Shown here: piece after piece, positions 42,836-49,541 of the stretch
Numbering within the stretch: the first letter of the stretch is position 1
Layout: each line of letters opens with the position of its first letter
Assembly (NCBI GenBank): GCA_913046365.1
Contig: CAJWRM010000016.1
Location: 1 to 49,541 of the forward strand
Source of the DNA: an uncultured Flavobacteriales bacterium
GTDB lineage: Bacteria > Bacteroidota > Bacteroidia > Flavobacteriales_D > Crocinitomicaceae
DNA length: 49,541 nt
Direction: 5' to 3'
The notes under the pieces: generated by a model
Databases searched by the model: none
What the model saw: the letters and a program-made list of their open reading frames with translations, nothing else
Told to the model about the DNA's origin: nothing
Program-made: the position numbers and the translations under genes

Positions 42836-43416
42836 ATAACCTGAAGTCTCAGTCCTATAAAATAAAACGCAGCGACTACGAAAAACGCAATAAGCACCGT
42901 GGGATTGTAATTTGGTTTGTCGGGCTATCGGGTTCAGGTAAATCGACACTTGCAAATGGACTCCAAGCCAAACTTTTTGAAAATGGATTCAATGCCATTG
43001 TTTTGGATGGAGATAACACAAGGCTCGGAATAAATAAAGACCTTGGTTTTAGCGACAAAGATAGAAACGAAAATATTAGACGTGTGGCCGAAATATCCAA
43101 GCTATTTATTGAGACGGGACATATCGTAATTAATGCCTTTATTTCTCCTTTTGAAAACAATAGAACTCAGGCAAGAAATATCATTTCAGATACAGACTTT
43201 ATAGAGGTATATATTGATAGCTCGATTTCAGCATGCGAAAAACGAGATGTAAAAGGACTTTACAAAAAAGCAAGAGCGGGCGAGATAAATGATTTTACCG
43301 GTGTTTCAAGTCCATTTGAGGTACCCGAAAAACCTGATATATTAGTAAAAACTGATGAACAAACACCAGACGAAAGCATCGACTATTTATTTGATCAATT
43401 AAAATCAAAACTATGA
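42832..43416 (+). CDS. cysC: adenylylsulfate (APS) kinase
   Basis: CysC phosphorylates adenosine 5'-phosphosulfate (APS) to PAPS, the universal sulfate donor. The 194-aa protein has the P-loop GLSGSGKSTLANGL (about residues 31-44), VLDGDNTRLGINKDLGFS, DRNENIRRVAEISKLF, FISPFENNR, and the substrate-lid region CEKRDVKGLYKKARAGEI. The start is a GTG overlapping the DUF2061 stop. The next in-frame ATG would remove nothing useful and is not near. It overlaps cysD by 4 nt (ATGA). A free-standing kinase, rather than a CysN-CysC fusion, is seen here. Confidence 0.95.
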   Translation: MNNLKSQSYKIKRSDYEKRNKHRGIVIWFVGLSGSGKSTLANGLQAKLFENGFNAIVLDGDNTRLGINKDLGFSDKDRNENIRRVAEISKLFIETGHIVINAFISPFENNRTQARNIISDTDFIEVYIDSSISACEKRDVKGLYKKARAGEINDFTGVSSPFEVPEKPDILVKTDEQTPDESIDYLFDQLKSKL

Positions 43417-44315
43417 GCTACAGACTAGAACATTTAGAGGAGTTAGAAGCAGAGTCCATATTTGTCTTAAGAGAAGCATTTGCACAGTTTGAAAATCCGT
43501 GCATATTGTTTTCAGGAGGTAAGGATTCAATCGTTGTTACGCACCTTGCTGTAAAAGCTTTTTACCCAGCAAAGATTCCATTTCCGCTCGTTCATATTGA
43601 TACAGGACATAATTTTGATGAAACAATTGCTTTCAGAGATGAATTGGTTCAAAAAATAGGCGCCCAGTTGGTTATTGGAAGTGTCCAAGAAGCTATTGAC
43701 AATGGTCTAGCTCAAGATGAAAAAGGCGTTCATGCGACTCGAAATACTGCGCAAATTCCGACTTTAATCGATACCATAGAGAAAAACCAATTTGATGCGG
43801 CTATGGGTGGCGCGCGAAGAGACGAAGAAAAAGCACGTGCCAAGGAACGATTTTTTTCTCATCGTGATGACTTTGGCCAATGGGACCCAAAAAATCAAAG
43901 ACCCGAATTATGGAACTTATTTAATGGGAAAAAGAAATTTGGTGAGCATTTTCGTGTTTTTCCGATTAGTAACTGGACAGAAATGGATATATGGGAGTAT
44001 ATTAAGAAAGAAAAAATAGCATTGCCCAGTCTTTACTTCTCCCATGAGCGCGAGGTCATAAGAAGAGGAGGTACAATTTTGGCAAACTCACCATTTATCA
44101 CACTCAAACCAAATGAAAAAGTCACAACAGAAATTGTTCGATTTAGAACAATTGGAGATTTAACAATCACAGGAGCTGTTGAATCAGAAGCAAGTACACT
44201 TGACCATATTATTGCTGAGGTTGCCGCAGCGCGTGAAACAGAAAGAGGAAATCGAGCGGACGACCAACGATCAGAAGCTGCTATGGAAGAACGTAAAAAA
44301 GAAGGATACTTTTAA
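43413..44315 (+). CDS. cysD: sulfate adenylyltransferase subunit 2
   Basis: CysD is the catalytic subunit of the GTP-driven ATP sulfurylase, making APS from sulfate and ATP. The 300-aa length is typical. The PP-loop SGGKDSIVVTHL lies near residue 34, followed by HIDTGHNFDETIAFRD, GGARRDEEKARAKERFFSHR, FPISNWTEMDIWEYI and the conserved C-terminal end (RADDQRSEAAMEERKKEGYF). It is coupled to cysC by an ATGA overlap and is followed by cysN after a single base. Together these three genes give complete PAPS synthesis. Confidence 0.97.
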   Translation: MSYRLEHLEELEAESIFVLREAFAQFENPCILFSGGKDSIVVTHLAVKAFYPAKIPFPLVHIDTGHNFDETIAFRDELVQKIGAQLVIGSVQEAIDNGLAQDEKGVHATRNTAQIPTLIDTIEKNQFDAAMGGARRDEEKARAKERFFSHRDDFGQWDPKNQRPELWNLFNGKKKFGEHFRVFPISNWTEMDIWEYIKKEKIALPSLYFSHEREVIRRGGTILANSPFITLKPNEKVTTEIVRFRTIGDLTITGAVESEASTLDHIIAEVAAARETERGNRADDQRSEAAMEERKKEGYF

Positions 44316-44316
44316 T

Positions 44317-45564
44317 ATGAAAGGAGAATTATTAAGATTTACAACCGCTGGAAGTGTTGACGACGGTAAAAGTACCTTAATAGGTCGTTTACTTTACGAC
44401 TCAAAAAGTATTTTTCAAGATCAACTTGCCGCGATAGAAAACACGAGTAAAAAGAAAGGATTAGATGAAATTGATTTTTCACTCTTAACTGATGGATTAA
44501 AAGACGAGAGAGAACAAGGCATTACCATTGATGTAGCTTATAGATATTTCAATACACCTAATCGTAAGTTCATTATTGCAGATACTCCCGGACACATTCA
44601 GTATACAAGAAACATGGTTACGGGAGCCTCAACGGCTAATGCTGCTTTAATTTTAATAGATGCAAGAAATGGAGTCATCGAACAAACGAAAAGACATAGC
44701 TATATTGCCTCATTGCTCCAAATACCACATGTTCTTGTTTGTATAAACAAAATGGACCTCGTCAATTATGAAAAAGGTGCTTTTGAGAAAATAAAAGAGC
44801 AGTATAAAGATTTTGCAGCCAAATTAGACATACAAGATTTTAAATTCATACCAATATCAGCGTTAAAAGGTGATAATGTGGTGAACCGATCTAAAAATAT
44901 GGAATGGTACAATGGACCAACATTATTACATTCATTAGAAAACATACCTGTCGCAAATGACCTCAATCATATAGATTTTAGATTTGCTGTTCAAACCGTT
45001 TTGAGACCACATACAGATGAATATCATGACTACAGAGGATATGCAGGACGTATTTCAAGTGGCATTTTAAGAATTGGGGATCAAGTTACCGCACTACCCT
45101 CTCAAATGCAAAGCCGTGTTAAAAAAATACATTGTGCGCATCTAGAGCTTCAGGAAGCCTATGCCCCGCAATCTATTAGCATTGAACTAGAAGATGACAT
45201 TGACATTAGTCGAGGAGACATGGTTGTGAAAACAACGAACCAACCTCAAAACAGTCAAGAAATTGATGCCATGATTTGTTGGATGGGAGAAAACCCGATG
45301 CAACTCAATGGGAAATATAGCATCCAGCACACATCAAGATCCGGAAGGGCGATCATTAAAGAAATCGTTTATGTGGTCGACCTGAATGAATTGAAAAGAA
45401 TAGAAGGTAAAACGACCATGGAGAAAAATGGAATCGCTCGAATTAAGATCAAGACCACTACCCCACTCTTTTTTGATTCATATAGGACAAATAGAAATAC
45501 AGGGTCATTTATTTTAATTGACGAAACTAATTTTAATACCGTTGGTGCGGGGATGATTATTTAA
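44317..45564 (+). CDS. cysN: sulfate adenylyltransferase subunit 1 (GTPase)
   Basis: The start is placed at ATG 44317, one base after the cysD stop, because MKGELLRFTTAGSVDDGKST begins the GTPase domain. An open frame reaching 44179 only overlaps cysD. The 415-aa protein has G1 GSVDDGKST, the switch region DGLKDEREQGITIDVAYRYF, G3 DTPGH and G4 NKMD, then two beta-barrel domains of the EF-Tu type. It couples GTP hydrolysis to sulfate activation by CysD. It lacks a C-terminal APS kinase domain, which is supplied by the separate cysC. Confidence 0.96.
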   Translation: MKGELLRFTTAGSVDDGKSTLIGRLLYDSKSIFQDQLAAIENTSKKKGLDEIDFSLLTDGLKDEREQGITIDVAYRYFNTPNRKFIIADTPGHIQYTRNMVTGASTANAALILIDARNGVIEQTKRHSYIASLLQIPHVLVCINKMDLVNYEKGAFEKIKEQYKDFAAKLDIQDFKFIPISALKGDNVVNRSKNMEWYNGPTLLHSLENIPVANDLNHIDFRFAVQTVLRPHTDEYHDYRGYAGRISSGILRIGDQVTALPSQMQSRVKKIHCAHLELQEAYAPQSISIELEDDIDISRGDMVVKTTNQPQNSQEIDAMICWMGENPMQLNGKYSIQHTSRSGRAIIKEIVYVVDLNELKRIEGKTTMEKNGIARIKIKTTTPLFFDSYRTNRNTGSFILIDETNFNTVGAGMII

Positions 45565-45650
45565 TATGGGAAAGGAATATCATTAAAAACTATATAGGAG
45601 TGCGGTATTTCTGTAAATTTAGTGAAGCAAGATATTAAAAAGGGAATGAA

Positions 45651-46505
45651 GTGAAAGAAACAAAACATGTTCGAATATATACCCCAAATGTAGACAATAG
45701 CATATTTTCAATTTTTTTCGAAGGTTTGAAAAATTTATATTCTAGTCACTTTTTAGCATACCAAATAGCAAAAAGAGATATAAGCGCACAATATAGACAG
45801 TCCTTTTTAGGTCTACTTTGGTCTGTTATTTTACCCTTATCTACGGCTGCAGTTTGGATATTTATGAAAAATTCTAATACAGTTTCGCTATCTGACACTG
45901 GGATTTACTACCCTGTTTTTGTTTTCACGGGAACAATGGCTTGGGCTATTCTAACTGAAACAATCATGGGAACGATTAATGTAACCCAAACCATGCGTTC
46001 AACGCTCTCAAAAATTAATTTCCCAAAAGAAGCCCTTATTACCGCAGGGATATATAAAACACTATTTAATGTTTTTATAAAGTTGATTATTCTAGCAATA
46101 TTACTTATCGTTTTCAAGCAGGATATCTCTTGGTCGATTAGCCTATTTCCTATAGCCTTGTTTATGATGATTCTATTCGGAACATCTATTGGACTGCTCA
46201 TAACTCCTATTGGCTTGTTGTATGGAGATGTTGGAAAGCTAATGACTCCATTTATGCAAGTTTTAATGTATTTCAGCCCAGTCGTTTTTGTTTTGCCAAC
46301 ATATGATAATGCGATTGGTCGTATTCTATACTACAACCCTTTAACACCGTTAGTTAATAATTTTAGGAATATATTGGTTGGGCAAAATTTTGAACAAGTA
46401 TCTTATTATATCTCGATAGGTTTAGGGAGTTTATTACTTTTTTGCATTGCATTAATATTTTACAAGATCACAATACCCATTATAACAGAAAGAATTGGAG
46501 GATAA
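45651..46505 (+). CDS. polysaccharide ABC transporter permease (Wzm-like)
   Basis: This 284-aa ABC-2 type permease has about six transmembrane helices (about residues 57-77, 88-108, 136-156, 168-190, 200-218 and 248-270). The conserved N-terminal cytoplasmic motif LAYQIAKRDISAQYRQSFLG with LLWSV is typical of Wzm/KpsM/TagG exporters. The start is GTG 45651, preceded by AAAGGGA at good spacing. The nearby ATG at 45646 is out of frame. It would export a lipid-linked polysaccharide across the inner membrane with the ATPase encoded next, whose gene overlaps by 11 nt. An 86-bp gap separates it from cysN. Confidence 0.92.
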   Translation: MKETKHVRIYTPNVDNSIFSIFFEGLKNLYSSHFLAYQIAKRDISAQYRQSFLGLLWSVILPLSTAAVWIFMKNSNTVSLSDTGIYYPVFVFTGTMAWAILTETIMGTINVTQTMRSTLSKINFPKEALITAGIYKTLFNVFIKLIILAILLIVFKQDISWSISLFPIALFMMILFGTSIGLLITPIGLLYGDVGKLMTPFMQVLMYFSPVVFVLPTYDNAIGRILYYNPLTPLVNNFRNILVGQNFEQVSYYISIGLGSLLLFCIALIFYKITIPIITERIGG

Positions 46506-47724
46506 AAGAATAAGTAGAGAAACACTGGTCGAGGTAAATAATATTTCTAAAAAGTTTTGTAAAGACTTAAAAACCAGTTTGTATTACGGACTTTTAGATA
46601 CCATGAAGTCCATAGTACCATTTTCTAAGTCTGAAAACAATACGCTTCGCGCTAAGGAATTTTGGGCAGTTAGAGATATTAGCTTCACCCTAAGGAGAGG
46701 CGAATGCATTGGCCTTATTGGTCATAATGGCGCTGGAAAGAGCACATTATTAAAAATAATAAACGGATTAATTAATCCAGATGAAGGACGTGTTGTTTTG
46801 ACAGGCAAGGTTGGGGCGTTAATCGAGTTAGGAGCTGGATTTAATCCTATACTTACAGGCAGAGAAAACATTTACAACAATGCAGCAGTCCTTGGATTTA
46901 GCCGAAATGAAGTCGATGAAAAAATAGCTAGTATTATTGCCTTTAGTGAGATTGAAGATTTTATAGATTCGCCTGTTCAAAACTATAGCTCAGGAATGAA
47001 GGTTCGACTTGGTTTTGCTGTAGCAGCGCATATGGAGCCCGATGTTTTGATTGTAGACGAGGTATTGGCTGTAGGTGACCTAGGATTTGTACTTAAATGT
47101 TTTCAGCAAATAGATGAAATCTTACCAAATACCGCTATGATATTTGTCTCCCATAATATGCCTATGGTTAGCCGCATATGCAACCAAATTATTTTAATGG
47201 ACCATGGAGTTGTTCAATACCAAGGAAATGATGTGAGTAAGGGGATAGATATGTACTACAGCACATTTAATACTGGAGACAAAAGCATTGTTTTCACAGA
47301 CGACTCTACTGAAGTTGGTCATGTTCATATAAATGGTTTGGATACCGACCAATCTGACATTGTATCCGTGAACTGGTTAGACGACTTACATGTTTCTGTT
47401 GATTTAAATTTCAAAACGAAGCGGGATAAACTACCCATTGTTAATCTCAGCATATTTGATAAGGAATATAGGGGCGTTGCAGTATTACAAACTGATGAAA
47501 GAGCGGTTTCGGAAACAATTGGAACAAAGACTAGGTTTACTTTTACCCATAGAGAATTGCAATTATCAAAAGGAATGTACTCAATTAACCTAAGTATAAC
47601 CGAAAAGAAAAACGCATCTCCCATTTTAAGAGTGAATGACATTGCAAAATTTCAAGTTTCATATAAAGAAGAAGTCTGGCCTCCATTTATGCTAAAAACG
47701 AATTTAAAGGTTGAAAATGTTTAA
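46495..47724 (+). CDS. polysaccharide ABC transporter ATPase (Wzt-like)
   Basis: This 409-aa protein has an ABC domain with Walker A GHNGAGKST (about residues 76-84), signature YSSGMKVRLGFA (about 163-174) and Walker B VLIVDEVLAVGD, preceded by the Wzt-type N-terminal extension. Residues about 255-409 form a beta-rich extra domain (VSVNWLDDLHVSVDLNFKT..., ...AKFQVSY) like the Wzt carbohydrate-binding domain that recognises the finished, end-modified O-antigen. The start is TTG 46495, overlapping wzm by 11 nt, and no ATG or GTG gives the ABC N-terminus. The extra domain suggests the exported chain carries a terminal modification. Confidence 0.92.
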   Translation: MEDKRISRETLVEVNNISKKFCKDLKTSLYYGLLDTMKSIVPFSKSENNTLRAKEFWAVRDISFTLRRGECIGLIGHNGAGKSTLLKIINGLINPDEGRVVLTGKVGALIELGAGFNPILTGRENIYNNAAVLGFSRNEVDEKIASIIAFSEIEDFIDSPVQNYSSGMKVRLGFAVAAHMEPDVLIVDEVLAVGDLGFVLKCFQQIDEILPNTAMIFVSHNMPMVSRICNQIILMDHGVVQYQGNDVSKGIDMYYSTFNTGDKSIVFTDDSTEVGHVHINGLDTDQSDIVSVNWLDDLHVSVDLNFKTKRDKLPIVNLSIFDKEYRGVAVLQTDERAVSETIGTKTRFTFTHRELQLSKGMYSINLSITEKKNASPILRVNDIAKFQVSYKEEVWPPFMLKTNLKVENV

Positions 47725-48385
47725 TTTTTTAGGGAAAACAAAAAAACAAAAAATATTCTGTATCTCCATTCAGAGGACGGGTACAACATCGGTTGGTGAC
47801 TTTTTTGAAAAGCATAATTATAGAAGAGCAGGCTGGTACCACTCGAAAGAAAACAATTGGGGGAAATTATATTTTGATGGTAATTACGAGGCGATTTTTA
47901 GTAGCATGGATTTTAAAAACAATGATGTTTTTGAGGATGGGCCAGAGAGCATCGGACATTTTTATAAATATCTTTTTCATCGTTTTCCTAATTCAATATT
48001 TATTTTGTTGACTCGAGACTCAGATAAGTGGTTTAATTCAATGATGTCTCACTCAAAAGGAAAAACATTAGGGAATACCTTTAGGCATTGTTACATGTAC
48101 CAAAGGGAAACTGAGTATTATAAAGTATTTGGTGAAAAACATGATTATAATCAAAACAAAATAGATAATCTTCTACCATTAACAGAGGAATACAGACAAC
48201 ATTATAAAGGTGTTTATGAAAATAGGAATAGACATTGTATCGATTTTTTTAAAAGTCAAGACCACAATAATTCAAGATTCATACATTTGGATCTAGAGGA
48301 TAATGACAAATGGAAAAAAATAGCTGCATTTGTTGGATTCACTATAGATGAAGCCTTTGATGTCCATTCGAATAAGTCTGCTTAA
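47717..48385 (+). CDS. PAPS-dependent sulfotransferase
   Basis: The start is placed at ATG 47717, with TAAAGG at 47704-47709. A TTG at 47711 is the alternative. The 222-aa protein has the 5'-phosphosulfate loop IQRTGTTSVG (residues 18-27) and the 3'-phosphate-binding motif TRDSDKWFNS with Arg100 and Ser108, eight residues apart as in cytosolic sulfotransferases. It resembles the small bacterial sulfotransferases that modify carbohydrates or lipids. The acceptor is unknown. Its gene overlaps the Wzt gene by 8 nt and lies downstream of cysCDN, so it is the likely consumer of the PAPS made there. The motif identification is firm, the acceptor inferred. Confidence 0.85.
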   Translation: MFNFLGKTKKQKIFCISIQRTGTTSVGDFFEKHNYRRAGWYHSKENNWGKLYFDGNYEAIFSSMDFKNNDVFEDGPESIGHFYKYLFHRFPNSIFILLTRDSDKWFNSMMSHSKGKTLGNTFRHCYMYQRETEYYKVFGEKHDYNQNKIDNLLPLTEEYRQHYKGVYENRNRHCIDFFKSQDHNNSRFIHLDLEDNDKWKKIAAFVGFTIDEAFDVHSNKSA

Positions 48386-48417
48386 TTGAATACATTTTAA
48401 AACAAGAATACAGAATC

Positions 48418-48447
48418 CTTGGATGGCAAACACCTTTTATAAGTTTG
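48418..48447 (+). promoter_or_regulatory. possible promoter before the SGNH gene
   Basis: CTTG (48418-48421) and TAAGTTTG (48440-48447, exact TAnnTTTG) are 18 nt apart, slightly closer than usual, and lie 40 nt before the ATG. An imperfect inverted repeat with TGACA (48451-48455) and TGTCA (48471-48475) follows in the predicted leader. Confidence 0.4.
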
Positions 48448-48487
48448 ATATGACAATAAATAATATTTTATGTCACAACAATTTTAA

Positions 48488-49399
48488 ATGAGACGTTTTA
48501 TAAAATCATTTCTGATTTTTTCCTTTCCTGTAATATTCGTAGCTATAATTTCTGAAATATCCCTAAGAAATATCCCGAATGATTATACGCTTAAGTCAGA
48601 CTTTTTGAATATAAATTCTACAAAAATAGAGACCTTAATTCTAGGGAACTCTCATGCATATCGGGGGTTTAATCCGAAATACTTTTCCGATCGAACATTT
48701 AATGCTTCTAATGTAAGTCAGACAATTGACTACGACTACATGATTTTTCAAGAACATAAAAAAGAATTTAAAAATCTTAAAAACATCATCTGCACAATTT
48801 CCTACAACACTTATTTTGACAGGTTGAAAATGGGAAAAAGTAGTTGGAGAATAAAAAATTATAATATTTATTTTGGTTTAAATCCTTTTATGGATTTTGA
48901 GTTAACGTCCAATAATTTAAAACACAACTTTAATAGGTTGAAAAACTTTTATTTGAATGATAAGAGCTCCTTAGAATGCGATCCTAAAGGATATGCACCT
49001 TTTAAAGGAACAATCGATGATAAAAAATTCAACCAGTCATGTATTAACGCGTCAAAAAGGCACCATAAGAAAAACAACACATACCTTCAAGAAAACATAA
49101 AATATGTCAGTGATATTGCAGTTTTTAGTAAAAAAAATAATATAAATTTATTACTGATTAGCCCACCTGTAAGTAAATGTTATAATCTAAAACTACATAA
49201 GGACCAGTATTCAGAAATGGTAAGAATATCCGATTCTATTGCCTCTGAATATATGAATTGTACGTATGTGAACATGATGCAAGATTCTTTATTCAAAAAA
49301 AATGACTTTCATAATGCAGATCACTTAAATGATTCCGGGGCAAGTAAATTGTCTGTTATGGTGAATAAATTTTTATCAGTAAATAAATATGAACAGTAG
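48488..49399 (+). CDS. membrane-anchored SGNH-hydrolase-like protein
   Basis: This 303-aa protein has one N-terminal membrane anchor (residues 5-25) and an extracytoplasmic SGNH/GDSL-like domain. Block I reads LILGNSHAYRGF with the nucleophile candidate Ser55. The C-terminal catalytic block reads HNADHLNDSGA with His279. Related DltD- and cell-wall acyl-modifying proteins usually have Asp-x-x-His-Leu-Asn, whereas here the first position is Asn276, with Asp278 next to the histidine. It may remove or transfer acyl groups on a surface polysaccharide. The substrate is unknown, and the altered triad leaves activity uncertain. It has a 102-bp upstream gap with its own likely promoter. Confidence 0.75.
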   Translation: MRRFIKSFLIFSFPVIFVAIISEISLRNIPNDYTLKSDFLNINSTKIETLILGNSHAYRGFNPKYFSDRTFNASNVSQTIDYDYMIFQEHKKEFKNLKNIICTISYNTYFDRLKMGKSSWRIKNYNIYFGLNPFMDFELTSNNLKHNFNRLKNFYLNDKSSLECDPKGYAPFKGTIDDKKFNQSCINASKRHHKKNNTYLQENIKYVSDIAVFSKKNNINLLLISPPVSKCYNLKLHKDQYSEMVRISDSIASEYMNCTYVNMMQDSLFKKNDFHNADHLNDSGASKLSVMVNKFLSVNKYEQ

Positions 49400-49415
49400 A
49401 AAAGTTCCTTAAAAG

Positions 49416-49541
49416 ATGATAAATGTAACACAAACTTTCCTGCCACCACAAGAAGAATATCAAGCAATTCTTAAAAGTGCATGGACGTCTAAATGGCTTA
49501 CCAATAGAGGAGTATTAGTAAAAGAATTAGAAAAAAAATTA
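49416..49541 (+). CDS. DegT/DnrJ/EryC1 aminotransferase, 5' part only
   Basis: The gene starts at ATG 49416, 16 nt after the SGNH gene, and is cut by the window edge after 42 codons. The N-terminal sequence (QTFLPPQEEYQAILKSAW, TSKWLTNRGVLVKELEKKL) matches PLP-dependent sugar aminotransferases of the DegT/DnrJ/EryC1/StrS family, whose members begin with FLPPxEEY...WLTNxGP.. and make amino sugars for surface glycans. This indicates that the polysaccharide locus continues to the right. The sugar substrate cannot be told from this fragment. Confidence 0.85.
   Translation, partial: MINVTQTFLPPQEEYQAILKSAWTSKWLTNRGVLVKELEKKL

Noticed and set aside
44179..44316. Longer N-terminus for cysN
   Set aside because: The extension lies wholly within cysD in another frame and has no resemblance to CysN. 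The conserved GTPase start follows the ATG at 44317.
1..49541. CRISPR arrays, tRNA or rRNA genes, insertion sequences and phage genes
   Set aside because: No regularly spaced repeats with spacers, no cloverleaf-type sequence with a CCA-proximal stem, and no transposase, integrase or phage protein were found in any reading frame.

Overview
The window looks like chromosomal DNA of an AT-rich member of the Bacteroidota, most likely Flavobacteriales (Cryomorphaceae/Crocinitomicaceae-like). The lineage below phylum is inference. It rests on two large secreted proteins ending in type IX secretion (T9SS) C-terminal sorting domains, a PorE-like TPR/PD40/CRD/OmpA protein, many small lipoproteins, promoters of the TTTG-N19-TAnnTTTG type, and few clear Shine-Dalgarno sequences. 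No rRNA, tRNA, CRISPR array, insertion sequence or phage gene was seen.

Layout. 1-280 is non-coding and holds three copies of a TAAGTACTTA palindrome. 281-5201 is a minus-strand run of envelope proteins: three lipoproteins (one only 52 aa), a Sel1/LprI-like protein and a P-domain/PKD T9SS cargo. 5300-9142 mixes an unknown membrane protein, a thioredoxin-like protein, lipoproteins and a YncE-like propeller. 9169-14358 (minus) holds prfC, ndk, a TonB-dependent receptor and an orphan pabA/trpG amidotransferase. 14419-21940 (plus) holds ridA, a glycosyltransferase fused to a degenerate sugar-phosphate transferase, a 2-oxoacid dehydrogenase E2, the PorE-like protein, a DEDDh exonuclease and an FAH-family hydrolase. 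An FG-GAP T9SS cargo (minus) abuts this run.

24321-30131 is a tripartite RND efflux operon (adaptor, pump, TolC-like channel) with overlapping genes and a recognisable promoter. 30121-34560 (minus) is lhgO, a TPR protein, a ComA-like phosphosulfolactate synthase homologue and a WD40 protein whose reading frame has no normal start codon. 34679-41892 (plus) is mtaB, a eukaryotic-type pyruvoyl-tetrahydropterin synthase, folE, a BI-1 protein, a 32-aa membrane peptide, a GH3-like enzyme, a secreted propeller-like protein, a deoxynucleoside kinase and an ADP-heptose epimerase.

The most coherent system is at 41968-49541. It comprises a winged-helix regulator with a dead nucleotidyltransferase domain, DUF2061, cysC, cysD and cysN (PAPS synthesis), a Wzm/Wzt-type polysaccharide ABC exporter, a PAPS-type sulfotransferase, a membrane-anchored SGNH protein and the start of a DegT-type sugar aminotransferase. 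No PAPS reductase or sulfite reductase is visible. I therefore read it as a locus for making and exporting a sulfated surface polysaccharide rather than for assimilating sulfate. The locus runs off the right edge.
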